Below, one piece after another: positions 1-14,400 of a stretch of DNA of 64,000 nt (the stretch's first letter is position 1; every line of letters starts with the position of its first letter). Location: positions 44,772 through 108,771 of the forward strand of contig CATLJY010000058.1 of assembly GCA_949987705.1 (NCBI GenBank), given 5' to 3'. Source of the DNA: Thereva unica (Eukaryota > Arthropoda > Insecta > Diptera > Therevidae). The notes under the pieces were generated by a model. It saw only the letters and a program-made list of their open reading frames with translations, was not told the origin of the DNA and did no database searches. The position numbers and the translations under genes are program-made.

Positions 1-600
1 GGAGTTTCGCATACAGACAAAATAGGAAAGGAACATGGGAGCAGTATGCAGTGGATACATTTAGGTTTAAAAACAGAATTTCACAACTGAGTGTAATAAT
101 AAATCCAGTTTTAGAAAATAAAATAAAAATGTTCAAATAACATATTGTTTTTTAATAGCATCTATCTCTAGTCATTTTCAGGTTTTCAGTTTTACTTTCG
201 ATGCAACCTGTAGAATTTCTTAACCTACACCCCCATAGCCATGATGTACCCATCCTCAAGTTCGAGCTATCCGGTTCTCATCATTCGCCCCCGCCGTCGC
301 CCCGCCCCCGCCGTCACCTAAGAATTTCTCATTTCTCACTTTTACTTTCATCCACAGTGTCTTCCTGGGAGTAAGGGGCACATGCACAGGCATTCATCTA
401 GTTATGTGATAAATCCACGGGTCGTTCATGTGTTTCCTTTGCCGAGGTACACTTTTCCACAGTGTCTGTCTGTTCAGGTAATAACAACAACAACCATGCA
501 ATAGTCGCACTGCAGCACATCCGTTGTTTTGTTTTTCCTTTTATGCCGATAGATTTTGCCGCTCAAATTTCTACCGCTGCAGTTTTTGTTTCCGAAGCCA
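1..600. other. Spacer with no recognised gene
   Basis: No coding region, RNA gene or transposon end is recognisable here. A short C-rich patch lies near 283-318. The rest is ordinary AT-rich intergenic sequence. Confidence 0.6.
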
Positions 601-602
601 CT

Positions 603-616
603 GACCCTGACCCAGT
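603..616 (-). other. Short match to the 3' end of the LINE copies
   Basis: GACCCTGACCCAGT at 603-616 matches the outermost bases of the shared 3' segment of the two LINE copies (45251 onwards and, reversed, up to 15020). As there, a microsatellite follows closely. The match is short and could be chance or a very truncated relic. Confidence 0.3.
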
Positions 617-625
617 CCCGGACCT

Positions 626-3086
<2,461 letters not shown>

Positions 3087-3660
3087 TATATATAATATAA
3101 AAATAAGTCGGGTTTTCCTTCCTGACGCTATAATTTCAGAACGCACGAACCGATTTCCACGGTTTTGCATTCGTTGGAAAGGTCTCGGGCTCCGTGAGGT
3201 TTATAGCAAAAAAATTTAGGAAAAATTTAAACTGTGTGTGTGCATGTATGTATGTGTGCAGACAAATCTTGCAACTTGATTTTGACCCACTTCGATATAA
3301 CCGATCAACTTCAAATTTTGTATATATGTATAGTTCACGTGACAATGCAATCTTACCGTTTTGTAAATAAATCAAGATGGCGGTTCCAAGATGGCGGCCG
3401 AATTTCGTAATTGTTCTCCGCGACCCCCAACATGGGTATTAAATGCAAGGGTAGGACAAATAGAATTCAATTAGCTATGAGGCGTCATTCAAAGTTCAAA
3501 ATGGCAGCCAATACAAAATGGCTGGTTACCCTTTTCCTTACAACCGACTTGGTATGGGTAAATTATGTGGATCGTTCCGTGATACATTGTTTGACAGCTA
3601 CTCATTGTACTATGCTCAGTTAATTTCATGTGACATTTATTATGCGCACGTTCTTTCAAA

Positions 3661-4224
3661 CGCTAATTTAAAACAGGTATTGTGTCCACTGTGAGATTGT
3701 GAAATTGAGGTTAAAGTTATTCGTTTCTTAACAGTTCAATTGGAAACCATCAAATCAATCACGCGTATTGTGCAAATTTTTATACCATGTTTCCATCGCA
3801 AACGAAATCCTCCGATTTCGGCAAAAATGAGGATTTCGGCAGAAATCTCATGTGAAATCTCATGTTTTTGCATATAAAATGAAATCGCTCTAAGAGGGAG
3901 ATTTCAGTGAAATCTCGATCAAAATCTAGCTAATGACGATTCAGCCAATTCAGCATAAACACTCAGTATGGAAAAATTGTCGGCAGTCATAATTTTTTGA
4001 CAGTGCGATTCTTATTGAATTAATTTATCGTTTATTTGTTAGAAAATGCCGGAAAATAATGCGATATTTCAAAAAAAGGATAAATAAAGCGCGAAAAAAT
4101 GCGCTAACTTAAAACAGGTATTGTGTTCACTGTGAAATTGTGAAATTGAGGTTAAAGTTATTCGTTTCTTAACAGTTCAATTGGAAACCATCAAATCAAT
4201 CACGCGTATTGTGCAAATTTTTAT
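3661..4224 (+). repeat. Direct repeat of 123 bp with 318-bp spacer
   Basis: The segments 3661-3783 and 4102-4224 are nearly identical, both running from CGCTAA..TTAAAACAGG to GTGCAAATTTTTAT. They flank 318 bp rich in GATTTCGGC/GAAATCTC motifs. The duplication lies in the 5' leader of the Helitron, upstream of its coding remnant. Confidence 0.85.
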
Positions 4225-4330
4225 TCAATTTCAACAGCAGGAATTTGTCCCTAAGGTGGTAAGTTGAACTGTGTAAATTATGTGGATCGTGAATTTCAGG
4301 TTAAATTCACTAGTCTGTCCATAGTCTAAA

Positions 4331-5734
4331 ATGCCTAGAGTACGACGTGCGAACATCGGCCGCCGCACAAGACATGAAAGCCAGCAACAAGTGTATTCAC
4401 AGAACTTAAGCGAAGAAAGACAAAATATAATAAGAGAAAATGCCCGATTGAGACAACGCGTGAGCACACGAAGATCATTGGCATCATACAATCGCTTGGC
4501 ATTCCAATATGATCCCACTGCGAACTACAGTGATGATGACAATTTAGATATTGGACCAATGACGACTGTATGCCGATATTGCAATGCGTTAAAGTTCAAA
4601 AGAGAAACGGCTGGATTGTGCTGCGCAAGTGGAAAAGTCAAACTGGATCCATTACTTACACCACCACAGCCACTGAAACCATTGTTCGATGGAAGTGATC
4701 CAGATTCCAACCATTTTCTTCGACGCATCCTTGAATACAATAACTGCTTTCGCATGACTTCCTTTGGAGCTAATATCATTCGAGAAGGCGGCTTCATGCA
4801 TTGGCAGGCGATTTCAGGCAGACGTTGCCAGTAATTCCCCGTGGAACGCCTGCAGATGAATTGAATGCTTGCCTGAAGGCATCACCTTTGTGGAATAACG
4901 TAAAAACATTATCGCTAACCACTAATATGAGAGTTCAACTTCAAAATGATCAAAGTGCTGCACAATTTTCCAAACAATTGTTAGCTGTTGGAAATGGAAA
5001 AGTCCCAGTTGATGCGACAACTGGATTGATTACTCTTACCAACGACTTTTGCCGATTTGTAGAATCTCAATTAGCTCTTATTGAAAATGTTTTCCCAAAC
5101 ATTAGTGAGAATTATCAGAATTATGCTTGGTTAAGTCAACGAGCAATTCTCGCCGCAAAGAATAATGATGTACACGCACTGAATTTCACCATTCAATCAA
5201 AAATCGCTGGCGATTTGGTGACATACAAATCCGTTGATTCCATAACAAATCCCGATGATGTAGTAAATTATCCAACGGAGTTTTTGAACTCTCTGGAGTT
5301 ACCAGGATTTCCACCACATAACTTGCAACTAAAAGTTGGTTCAGTTATTATGATATTGCGTAATTTGAATCCACCGCGACTTTGCAACGGTACTCGACTT
5401 GCGGTGAAAAGACTTATGCCGAATTTGATTGAGGCAACCATTATTAACGGAAAGTACGCAGGTGAAAATATATGTATATATGTATTCGCAGGTGAAAATA
5501 TATGTATTTGACTTCAAACGATTGCAATTTCCGGTTCGCCTTGCGTTCGCAATGACAATTAACAAGTCGCAAGGCCAATCGCTTAGTGTTTGCGGGATAA
5601 ATTTAGAAAATCATTGTTTTTCACATGGGCAGCTATACGTTGCGTGTTCACGAGTTGGGAAACCATCCGCTTTGTTTGTGTTAACGTCAGACCAAAAAAC
5701 AAAAAATGTGGTTTACCAAAGAGCACTTCAATGA
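4331..5734 (+). pseudogene. Helitron replicase/helicase remnant, core deleted
   Basis: The protein starts at the ATG at 4331 and gives the N-terminal part typical of arthropod Helitron proteins: a basic, coiled region, then a Cys-rich patch CRYCNALKF and the run TSFGANI. At about 4797 it jumps, out of frame, into the PIF1-type helicase motif GDFRQTLPVI (from 4804). The Rep nuclease and the ATP-binding half of the helicase are therefore missing. The helicase C-terminal region follows to 5510. A 30-bp local duplication around 5458-5510 breaks the frame again, after which the final motif INKSQGQSL and the VACSRV signature read to 5734. About 1.4 kb remain of a gene that is normally several times longer. 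It cannot supply transposition functions. Confidence 0.88.
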
Positions 5735-5966
5735 AACGGATAATTTGCGGACACGTATAACGATTCGATTCAGTATTTACTTTGGATTCACTTTCATTTT
5801 TTACTTAGAGAAGTTCAACTAAATTACATTTCATTTTTGTAATCGAAATGAATTCATTACTGTTGTGAAATGTGAAAAAATTTTCCTTATCAAATATAAA
5901 ACAAAAAATATAATTTTTCTTCATCTTTTAATCCCCAAACGAAATGTTAGAAAAAACGAAGCCATC

Positions 5967-6351
5967 TGGTGGCGAAACGGAGTTCTCCGGGTTTGCTATG
6001 TACTCTAAAGTTTTTTAAGTATCTAAAATCAATTTTCCCAGATTTGTTCTTTTTTCACTATAGCTTTTTCCTATCGCAGACTGTGTCCCCATAATCTTAT
6101 TTTATTGAAAGGCGTTGCAACGCACGCGGGTTTTTGCTATGTTTATTAAATTTCAAATTTTGAATGTTCATTCAAGCTTACATTACATTAGATTCAACTA
6201 CATTTGCAAAACCAAATAAAACATAATGAATCAGTTGAATAAGAATTGAATATATTGAATGGCTTTTTTACCAAACTAAATTCGACCATCGTGTGAAATG
6301 TCTGGTGGCCAACTGTTGCGGGCAAAACGGAGTTATGCCGGGTCCAGCTAG
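5967..6351 (+). promoter_or_regulatory. Three Helitron 3'-end-like blocks in series
   Basis: Three stretches look like Helitron termini. The first, near 5967-6000, reads CGGGTTTGCTATG. The second, 6106-6140, has the palindrome GCGTTGCAACGC and then ACGCGGGTTTTTGCTAT. The third, 6303-6351, ends CCGGGTCCAGCTAG. The first two have CTAT where a working terminator has CTAG. The second is almost identical to the functional end at 27320-27363. The third ends exactly at a Helitron boundary. Confidence 0.7.
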
Positions 6352-7398
6352 TATATATATACTAGTTAATATTATTTTCTTATGTTTCATGCAATATTAA
6401 CTATTTAAACAAAGAGGAATTCATTAAAAGATTTTTTTTAAATCGGCCTATTATTGTTAAATTTAGCCTTTTCACTGGGACGTCCCTTTAAATCCCGGAT
6501 ACCACTTCCTGTCCAAGCCGATTCTCTTCTAAACAAACCGCAATAAAAACAAGACATTGAATTTTTTTCTATTCTAATCGTAAACCATTTCTTTTTTGGA
6601 ACACCAACCCGACCAAAATTTTCTACTTTAGTATTTTGCGATGCAAATTTATTTAAAATCAAATGGTTGATGCGGCCCTAAACATTTAATTTCTAATTTT
6701 TCTTCTAATAACAAAAGAGAAATTTTTTCTTCAATAAATTATCTACGTTCGCGCTTATCGTAATTTTGTATTCATTTTTCACAAAATATATCTATTAACG
6801 TTTGTTGTCTAATCTATCTGCTACATTTTTTCTCAAAGTTATGACCTACTTTTCATTATGAGTTGTGATTAACAAGCTATTCTAGGTTGAGATATATCAG
6901 CAATGTGTTAGAACTGAAGCAACTTAAAACATGGTTTTCTGCTCTACCTTTTGTGATAGAGCAACTTCGGACAATATTTCTTGCTCTACTTTTTTCACAG
7001 CTACTCTTCCCTAAGCTGGCTTGAGCTATCTGCTTTTTTCAGTTTCATTAAACACTACTATGCTTTTTTCCCCCTAAATGTTCAAGTGGGGTTTTAAAAG
7101 TGAAAAACGATTACGTTACTTGTTGTTTGCTTATTGTATCGTATTCTGGTGCTGTGAAGTTAGTGCGATCTATGGCTAATTTCTTAATAATTACGAGTTA
7201 CGGCATCTTTAAGTAATTTCCTGGGTTCATATTTCGATTTGTTACTAGAAAATGACCTTTCTTAATTTATATTTGAGCCAATATACAATCATTTGCCCAT
7301 TTAGTATCGTATGGATACGTACAGAAAGGTTATGGATACGATTGGATACTTTTTCTGTGCTGTAATGGATACGATGAAGCGCTCAGCGAGTGGCAACA
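6352..7398. other. AT-rich spacer without recognised gene
   Basis: A short TA run at 6352-6360 is followed by about 1 kb of AT-rich sequence with no convincing coding potential or transposon end. The motif GGATACG recurs several times in 7311-7375, just before the LINE homology starts. Confidence 0.5.
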
Positions 7399-8045
7399 CT
7401 GATACAGACGCATTCTTCTTGCGCAGCACCAACAACGGCATTAACGAGAAGACCTTATCAGCACGAATGGTGGTAAAATTGTCAAATACCACTGAAAAGT
7501 CGGCATTTATTAGACAATTTTATCCTAAAGGAGGCGTTAAAATGAGCCAGATAAGTACCCTGCTTAATTCTGAGGGGAAACTACATATTTGTGAGAGCCT
7601 CTCTAAAAACAACCAAAGAATTTATAACATAGTTAACAAACACAGACTCAATAAGGCCATCTACTCGGTAAGGGCGCTCAAATTAATTGATGACGACACC
7701 GCCTGCTCCACCATCGACCCCTTGAGCCACCGTAGGAATGTAGCAGCACTGACAAAATTTTATCGCTCCTATCATAGTGACTGTTCCTCCAAGTTAAACG
7801 CTCTCCTGCCTCCACGGCAATCTTATACCCGCAACACCAGATTAGCCCACTCGTCTCATTCCCTTCACCTGCAACTACCCCTTTCACGCACTCAACAAGA
7901 TATGAATTCGTTTGTTAATAGAACAACTCGACTGTGGAATAACCTCTCGCAGTCAGTATTTCCGAACTCCTACAACATCCAAGAGTTCAAACGCAGGGTT
8001 CATCACCACCTTCTTCAATACCCCCCCGTACCTTTTAATCCTTAA
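7399..8045 (+). pseudogene. LINE ORF1 fragment fused to a reverse-transcriptase tail
   Basis: The first part (7399-7666) encodes the conserved nucleic-acid-binding region of an ORF1 protein (motifs RMVVKLSNTTEKSAF and NNQRIYNIVNKHR). From about 7667 the same frame continues into something that does not belong in ORF1: ALKLIDDDTACSTIDPLSHRR and then SFVNRTTRLWNNL, the C-terminal tail of a LINE reverse transcriptase, ending at the TAA at 8043. The tail is followed by a C-rich 3' UTR and an A11 tract at 8720-8730. After that the true ORF1 end resumes (8731-8862). So a 5'-truncated LINE 3' end sits inside ORF1. Copy 2 has the same fusion (52502-53638). Confidence 0.82.
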
Positions 8046-8730
8046 CCTATACCCCCCCCCCCTCATCCCTCCCCCGTACTAAGCTTACTGCTAGACATTG
8101 CACCATGACGTGTGACAAATGACATGACGGACTAGTAGTACAAAGGGTGACTCCCACTGACATATAATAATGGACTGCTCATCAGCAATTATTCCCATGC
8201 AAACCGATGGCACCAAAAAGGTATAGTCGCTCGCTCATCCATAAGCCCCCAAACTGACAGAAGCACTCAGAAATAAAATCAATTAGAAAAAAATAGACGG
8301 GTATAGTGATGTTTATATCTTTTGCGTTAAATCAATTAGAAAAAAATAGACGGGTATAGTGATGTTTATATCTTTTGCTCTTTTCCCCATAAGCCCCCGG
8401 ATTTTGACATACAGAATGTCAGTTGCTAAGACAGGCGTTAAGAACTTAAATCAGATACACATAAAATTAGCAAATTAATGAAAAAAAGGCATTTTAAAAG
8501 TGAAAATAGTGTTTATTAATTTTTTTAAACAAAATATTTGTGTTGTTTTAATGTTTAAGTACGTATTTAAAAAAATATAAATTTCAAAAGTGATTCCGGT
8601 GTTTACATGGAGTGAAAAAAGGTTTTTAGCCTATGGAACAAATTGGTGCCATGAAAAATTTCTCATAAGCAGTCCATTCTATATGTCAGTGGTGACTCCT
8701 AAGCTTAGCACTGCCACATAAAAAAAAAAA
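7667..8730 (+). mobile_element. 5'-truncated LINE 3' end inserted in ORF1
   Basis: It contains the reverse-transcriptase C-terminus, a C-rich 3' UTR with CCCCCCCC runs and a poly(A) tract at 8720-8730. It separates the N- and C-terminal parts of ORF1. The same insertion without the hAT MITE is present on the other strand at 52364-52880. Target duplications could not be fixed with confidence. Confidence 0.75.
8147..8699. mobile_element. hAT-like MITE with 8-bp target duplication
   Basis: The 537-bp element 8155-8691 begins CACTGACATATAATAATGG and ends with the inverted complement ...CCATTCTATATGTCAGTG. It is flanked by GTGACTCC at 8147-8154 and 8692-8699. LINE copy 2 has a single GTGACTCC at this point (reverse strand, about 52397), so the insertion is confirmed by an empty site. 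The 8-bp duplication and CA..TG ends fit the hAT superfamily. No coding capacity. A 53-bp unit is tandemly duplicated inside at 8276-8381. Confidence 0.9.
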
Positions 8731-8862
8731 AGTACACGACACGGAATTGTTTACGTTCGCTGTCGCAAGACTGATCCTCCTGTCAAAGTGACTTCTGTGG
8801 ATGCCATTGATGAAATTATTGGAGGGAATATCAACTGTGATAACGTCAATGCTGATGATTAG
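8731..8862 (+). pseudogene. C-terminal end of LINE ORF1
   Basis: Reading from 8731 gives STRHGIVYVRCRKTDPP and then VKVTSVDAIDEIIGG, stopping at TAG 8860-8862. This is the expected end of an insect LINE ORF1 protein, separated from its N-terminal part by the 1.06-kb LINE 3'-end insertion. About 220 bp lie between it and the start of ORF2. Confidence 0.75.
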
Positions 8863-9086
8863 TTTTAATTAGCTTTAATATTTTTTAATATTGTCTTAGT
8901 TTTATGAAAGCCTTTTATTAATTTCATTTGTTGCTATGCTTATATACATTAACTCTTATTCCTTTTTTTATAATTCCATTTTTAGCTTATGTTTGCATAT
9001 TGTTTTAAATTTGTTTAATCTTTTTCATGATTTTGACCACTTCGTTGCGTTGATGCTTCTAATGTTGTTTTTCTCATTGCTTATAC

Positions 9087-10100
9087 ATGGTGTTTTTAGT
9101 TGTCCTCCTGATGCTGGCCGCTGATATACTACCGATCTTCGTAATGATGGGTAGTACGAGTACCTTTGGTTCTGTGTATGATGTGGGTAGACTGCTTAAT
9201 ATCATTTGCTCTCAAGAAGAATTGGATGTACTCAACATATGTTACTTTAATGTAAGAAGCCTGAGGAACAAGATTGATGACTTGAGGGAAATGTTTGATA
9301 ACACTAGAGTGAATGCGTTTTTGGTCACTGAGACGTGGTTAAATAGTGATATACCTTGTTCTTATGTGCATCTACCTAACTTTACCATTCTTAGTAATGA
9401 CAGACCTGATAGAATTGGAGGGCGTGTGGCTGTCTACGTTTCCAAATCATTGCCGTCGAAAATCATCTACAGATCTACCGGTGATCAGTGTGAGTTCATT
9501 GTTGTCGAAGTCAAAACGCACAGTGACTTGTGTTTGCTTGTATATGTGTACTGCCCGCCCAATTCGTTCAATGAAGTCAATGCTGAAGAGCTCTCTAGCG
9601 TTCTCTCTAGGCTTGGTAGACAGTATAGAGATATTTATATTGCTGGAGATCTCAATGTTGACCTGCTTAAGTCAAACCTTAGAAGCAGTACGTTCACATG
9701 GTTATTCCAATCTGTTGACATTGAGATCTTAAACAATCTCCCAACGTTTAATAATTGCATGCGACCTTCTTTGCTTGACGTTCTTGCCACTTCGAGCATT
9801 GAAAGGGTGGTTCGTTGGAGTCAACTTTGAACTCCCAGCCTATTCGACCATGACTTCCTTTTTCTATCTGTGAGATTTTCATGCTCAGCATCGGCCTCTC
9901 ATCAATTCATCACATACAGGGATTATAGAAATATTGGTTATGAAACCATTTACCATAAATGCCTCTCTTTACCTCTAAACGCGATATTTAGTCTACACTC
10001 GATTGACGAGAAAGTACAGGTGTTCACTTCCCTTATTTTAGCTGTTTTCAACGAGTGTGTTCCATTCAAACGAATTCGTAAGAAGCCGGAATTGTCATAA
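9087..10100 (+). pseudogene. LINE ORF2, endonuclease domain (broken)
   Basis: This apurinic-type endonuclease domain nicks target DNA to prime reverse transcription. It starts at the ATG at 9087 after a hydrophobic leader. Catalytic signatures are visible: NVRSLRNK, TETWL, AGDLNVD and, after the stop, FDHDF. A TGA at 9828-9830 replaces what is a serine codon in copy 2 (SQLSPP there). One inserted T near 10092 then shifts the frame; copy 2 reads KKPECHNCPW across the same place. The connecting region continues at 10057-10428. Confidence 0.87.
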
Positions 10101-11438
10101 CTGTCCTTGGTTTAATGCCGAAGTAAGGCTGCTAATCCAGGAACGTGAACTCCTTTATCGTAGGTACAGACGGCTGAGAACTACTGAATCTTTCAGTAGG
10201 TATAAGCACATCCGTAATATGGCTAACAAAAAAATTCGTCTCGCTAAGCGGGAGTTCTATGCGGTTAAGCTTAACTCTGACCTGCCACCTAAACAAGTAT
10301 GGAAGAATATACGTAAACTTGGTATACATACTGGGCCTGCAAATGCTAGCGACCTTAACCTCGACACCGAGCTTATGAATCAATCATTTATCCAACCGTG
10401 CAAAAACAAAAATGCCCTTAGATACTAATCTAGAACAGAGAGCTGCACTCTCGTTTGAAGGCTTCAGCTTTAGATGTGTGGATGCGGCCGAAGTGCTTGC
10501 ATCGCTAAATTCTGTTCGTTCAAATGCCACTGGTATTGATGGTGTTGAACCTCAATTTTCAAGCTTTTCATACCATATGTGATCGATGCAGTTACTCACA
10601 TATTCAATTGCTGCCTAACCTATTCTGTATTTCCCTGTGCATGGAAGAAAGCGTTCATTGTGCCAATACCTAAAAAAACCTCTCCCTCTGACATATCTGA
10701 CTTCAGGCCAATTAGTATCTTATCCTACCTGTCCAAGGTTCTGGAGAGAATTATGTATGATCAGATTCAATCCTTTCTTGTTGAACGTAACTTACTGTGT
10801 GAATGGCAATCTGGCTTTAGGCGATTTCATAGTTGTGAGACTGCACTGCTGAAGGTCACCACGGATATTCGAGCTAAGTTGGATGATAACGAGATCGCGG
10901 TGTTGGTTCTGCTTGATTTCTCAAAAGCCTTTGACACCGTTAATCATAAACTCTTGCTGTATAAACTTGCTGCTCTCTTCCATTTCTCGTCTTCTGCTAT
11001 CTCCCTCCTCTCCTCATTCCTCTCCAACAGGTCTCAGTGCATCAAGTTCAATGACAAGTACTCATCTTTTCTTCCTGTGCCATCAGGAGTACCGCAGGGC
11101 TCTGTTCTCGGACTGTTGCTCTACACATTATTCACGAATGATATGTCTACTGTCATCCGGAACTGTTGTTTTCACTTCTTTGCTGATGATACGCAACCAT
11201 ATACCTCATCTTCATCTGATAAGCTAGGTGAATGCATTAAAAGAGTGAATGATGACTTGCGCAGTACCTCTAGCTGGGCGTCTAATAAATATCTTCGACT
11301 CAATCCTACCAAGTCCGTGGCACTATTTATCAGCCGTCGCTCAGTTAATGCCCATGAGCTAAATACTATCACGATTGATGATACTCCTCTACATATTTTG
11401 AATAAAGCTACGAATTTGGGTATTGTGGTGAACTCAAC
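10057..11438 (+). pseudogene. LINE ORF2, reverse transcriptase up to the RTE-like insertion
   Basis: The linker (CHNCPWFNAEVRLL) leads to the reverse transcriptase. An 8-10 bp insertion near 10400 and a missing T near 10560 break the frame. From 10579 the fingers and palm read cleanly: AWKKAFIVPIPKK, DFRPISILS, LLDFSKAFDTVNH, SGVPQGSVLG and the catalytic FADD at about 11182. The missing T at 10560 is shared with copy 2. The gene is cut at 11438 by the RTE-type element and resumes at 14730-14911 with HVSLILSKVYSCLRRLWL. Confidence 0.88.
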
Positions 11439-14400
11439 TCAACTAGGGGGGCGAACGGCTAACAAAGATCTCGGAAAGTGGGGACACCCGATTTGTCATT
11501 TCTATTAAAATCCGAAGAGATCCACTGCAATCAAACACCAAGCAGACCTGTTAGCAAGTCCCAATCCCACCTCCCCGCGGTGCCCCCTGGGGTACTTCTT
11601 CGGAAGGAGCTAACGGGAGAGGGGCGAATGGCGAGCTCTCTGCGCCACAAAACAGAGCTTTTAAGTCGGTTGGGCTGAGGGTTAGCAACCCGCTCCCATA
11701 AAAAACACTATTGCTACGAATCGGCAAACAGTGCCTCGGAACCGGATGGACAACACGACGACGACCTATGCTTTTCGAACAAGGACACGAATCGGATCAT
11801 GGAATGTGAGAACAATGCTTGCTGAGGGACGGCTGGATGAAGTCCTCAACGAGATGAATCGATATAAAATCAAGATCATGGGACTGAGCGAGACCAGATG
11901 GCCCGATGCGGGGGAACATATCTGCCCAAATGGCGAGTCCTTCTTATATTCTGGGAGAAATGAAACTGAAAGCCGTAGGAGTGGTGTTGGCGTAATACTC
12001 ACCAAAGAAGCCAGGGCTAGCCTCATTAGCTGGTCACCAGTTTCTGAGAGGATTATTACCGTGCGCCTACGTACCAGGCTAAGAAGTACTACGGTAGTTC
12101 AATGCTATGCTCCAACCGAAGACGCAGAAGATGACATCAAAGACGAGTTATACATGCGACTGAATGAGGTTTTTCGCTCTATTCCAAGGGGAGACATCAT
12201 TGTATTAATGGGTGACTTAAATGCACAAATCGGTCACGACAACACCGGTCTTGAACAAACAATTGGAAAACAAGGCCTAAGCCAAGTTACCAATAACAAT
12301 GGTGAGCTTTTCGTTGACTTTTGTTCTTCCCATCAACTTATGGTAGGTGGAACTTACTTTTGTCACAAGAAGATACATAAAGAGACCTGGGTATCGCCCG
12401 ATGGTAGAACGAGAAATCAGATAGATCATGTGGCCGTCAGCCGCAGATGGAGAACCATTCTGGAAGATGTCAGGAGCTTCAGGGGAGCGGACACTGGAAG
12501 CGACCACCATTTGGTAGTAGCAACTATTCGCCTTAGAATCGCTGCAATCAGAAACTTTCAACGTGAATCTATAAACCGTAGACGGTTTAACGTTGACCTC
12601 TTGCGGGAGAGCGCTAAAAAGCGAGAATTTGCTGGAAACCTGCAGCAAATATTAAACCAGCAAACCGTTTCTGACGACACAAATATTGAAGACCTGTGGA
12701 GTACAACAAAGGGCGCTATATTGACGGCTGCGGAAACGAGCATCGGTTATGTCCACAGAAACATGCAACATTGGATCTCGGACAGCACCTGGCAAAAAAT
12801 AGAACGCAGGAGGGCCCTCAAAAATAACATAAACTCTACAAGCGACCCGGATAGACGTCACCAACTTGAACGGGAGTACTCTCAATTACACCGAGAGGTA
12901 AAGAGAAGTGTCCGGCGTGATAAAAGGCAGCAGATAAACGAGCTCGCAGAAAAAGCGGAAAACGCGGCAAACACAGGCAACAGTAAAGTGCTGTACCAAA
13001 TTACTAAACAGCTCTCGGGAAAGCACTCTACTAAAAAGCATGCCGTTAAGAGTGCGGATGGAAGGCTGCTGTGCAGCGACGAGGAGCAGCTCCAAAGATG
13101 GAGAGATTATTTCTTCGCCGCCCTGAATGGCTCACTCACACAGGAACCTCAGGAAAACAGCAACAATGCACAGCCGATAAGAATCAACACCCGGGCCCCA
13201 TCCAAGACGGAAATAGTAACCGCAGTTCATGCGATGGCCAATGGTAAAGCAGCTGGAAAAGATGGCATCCCGCCAGAATTGTTGAAAGCCGACTCAAGCC
13301 TCATAGCAGATGCGCTTCAGCCAATCCTCGAATTAGCATGGAACACCTGTACCTTTCCGGAGGATTGGACGGAAGGTATCATAGTCAAAATACCCAAAAA
13401 GGGGGATCTGACAATATGCGACAACTGGAGAGGCATCTGTCTATTATCTACTGTGGGTAAAATCTTGTCCCACACTATACTATCAAGAATAAGAGAGGCA
13501 GTAGATCAAACGCTTAGAAGGCAGCAGGCCGGATTCAGGAAGGGCCGTTCATGTATAGATCACATCAACACCTTAAGAATAATAGTGGAACAGTCTACTG
13601 AATTCCGATCCCCCCTTTGCCTTGCTTTCGTAGATTATGAGAAAGCGTTCGACTCGGTTAATAGGAGCTTTATATGGCAGGCATTACGGCGACGTGGACT
13701 GCCGGATAAGATAATAGAATTGATAAAAGCCCTATACAACAATTCCAAATGCAGAGTTCTCCATAACGGAAAATTATCCGACAGCTTTGAGGGGAGTTCA
13801 GGAGTACGACAAGGATGCTTACTATCCCCATTACTATTTCTTATAGTAATAAATGACATTCTTGTTGGCGCTCTAGATAGTAGAACAGGCGGCATACAGT
13901 GGGGTTTGCTAGATCGCCTTAAGGACCTCGACTACGCAGATGATATCTGTTTGCTGGCCCACAGACATCAGGAGCTAAAAAACATGTTAAACAATTTGGC
14001 AACAGAAAGTAGTCTAGCAGGCTTAAGGCTGAATCCGAATAAAACCAAAGAAATGCGGATAAATGCAAACACACTTGAACGAACTGCGCTGAATAACCGT
14101 GACGTGGAACTGGTAGATAAATTCTGCTACCTCGGTAGTATTATTACCGAAAATGGTGGTGAAGAAGAAGACGTCAGTTCCAGAATAAATAAAGCACGAA
14201 GCGCATATGAATGCTTGTTCCGCATATGGAGATCAACGGAGATCTCAACCAACACCAAATTGCGGCTGTTCAACTCCAACGTTAAGGCAGTTCTTTTATA
14301 CGGTTGCGAAACATGGAAAGTCACCCAATTCATCACAGGGCGCCTACAAGCCTTCATAAACAGATGCCTACGTCGTATCCTAAAAATCCGCTGGCAAGAT

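Larger units (their letters stand above)
3089..6351 (+). mobile_element. Coding Helitron (canonical type), internally deleted
   Basis: The left end reads TATATAATATAAAAATAAG, one substitution from the expected Helitron 5' end beginning TC. The right end closes with CCGGGTCCAGCTAG at 6338-6351 followed by T, the usual Helitron ending CTAG|T. The interior encodes pieces of a Helitron replicase/helicase. The 5' 400 bp hold two copies of CAAGATGGCGG and a segment clearly related to the 128-bp satellite of the Helitrons at 25-30 and 57-60 kb. The 3' 400 bp hold three end-like blocks in series. A 123-bp segment is duplicated at 3661-3783 and 4102-4224. Confidence 0.85.

Noticed and set aside
6438..6662. 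Minus-strand 74-codon ORF
   Set aside because: No recognisable motif in AT-rich spacer; length is compatible with chance.
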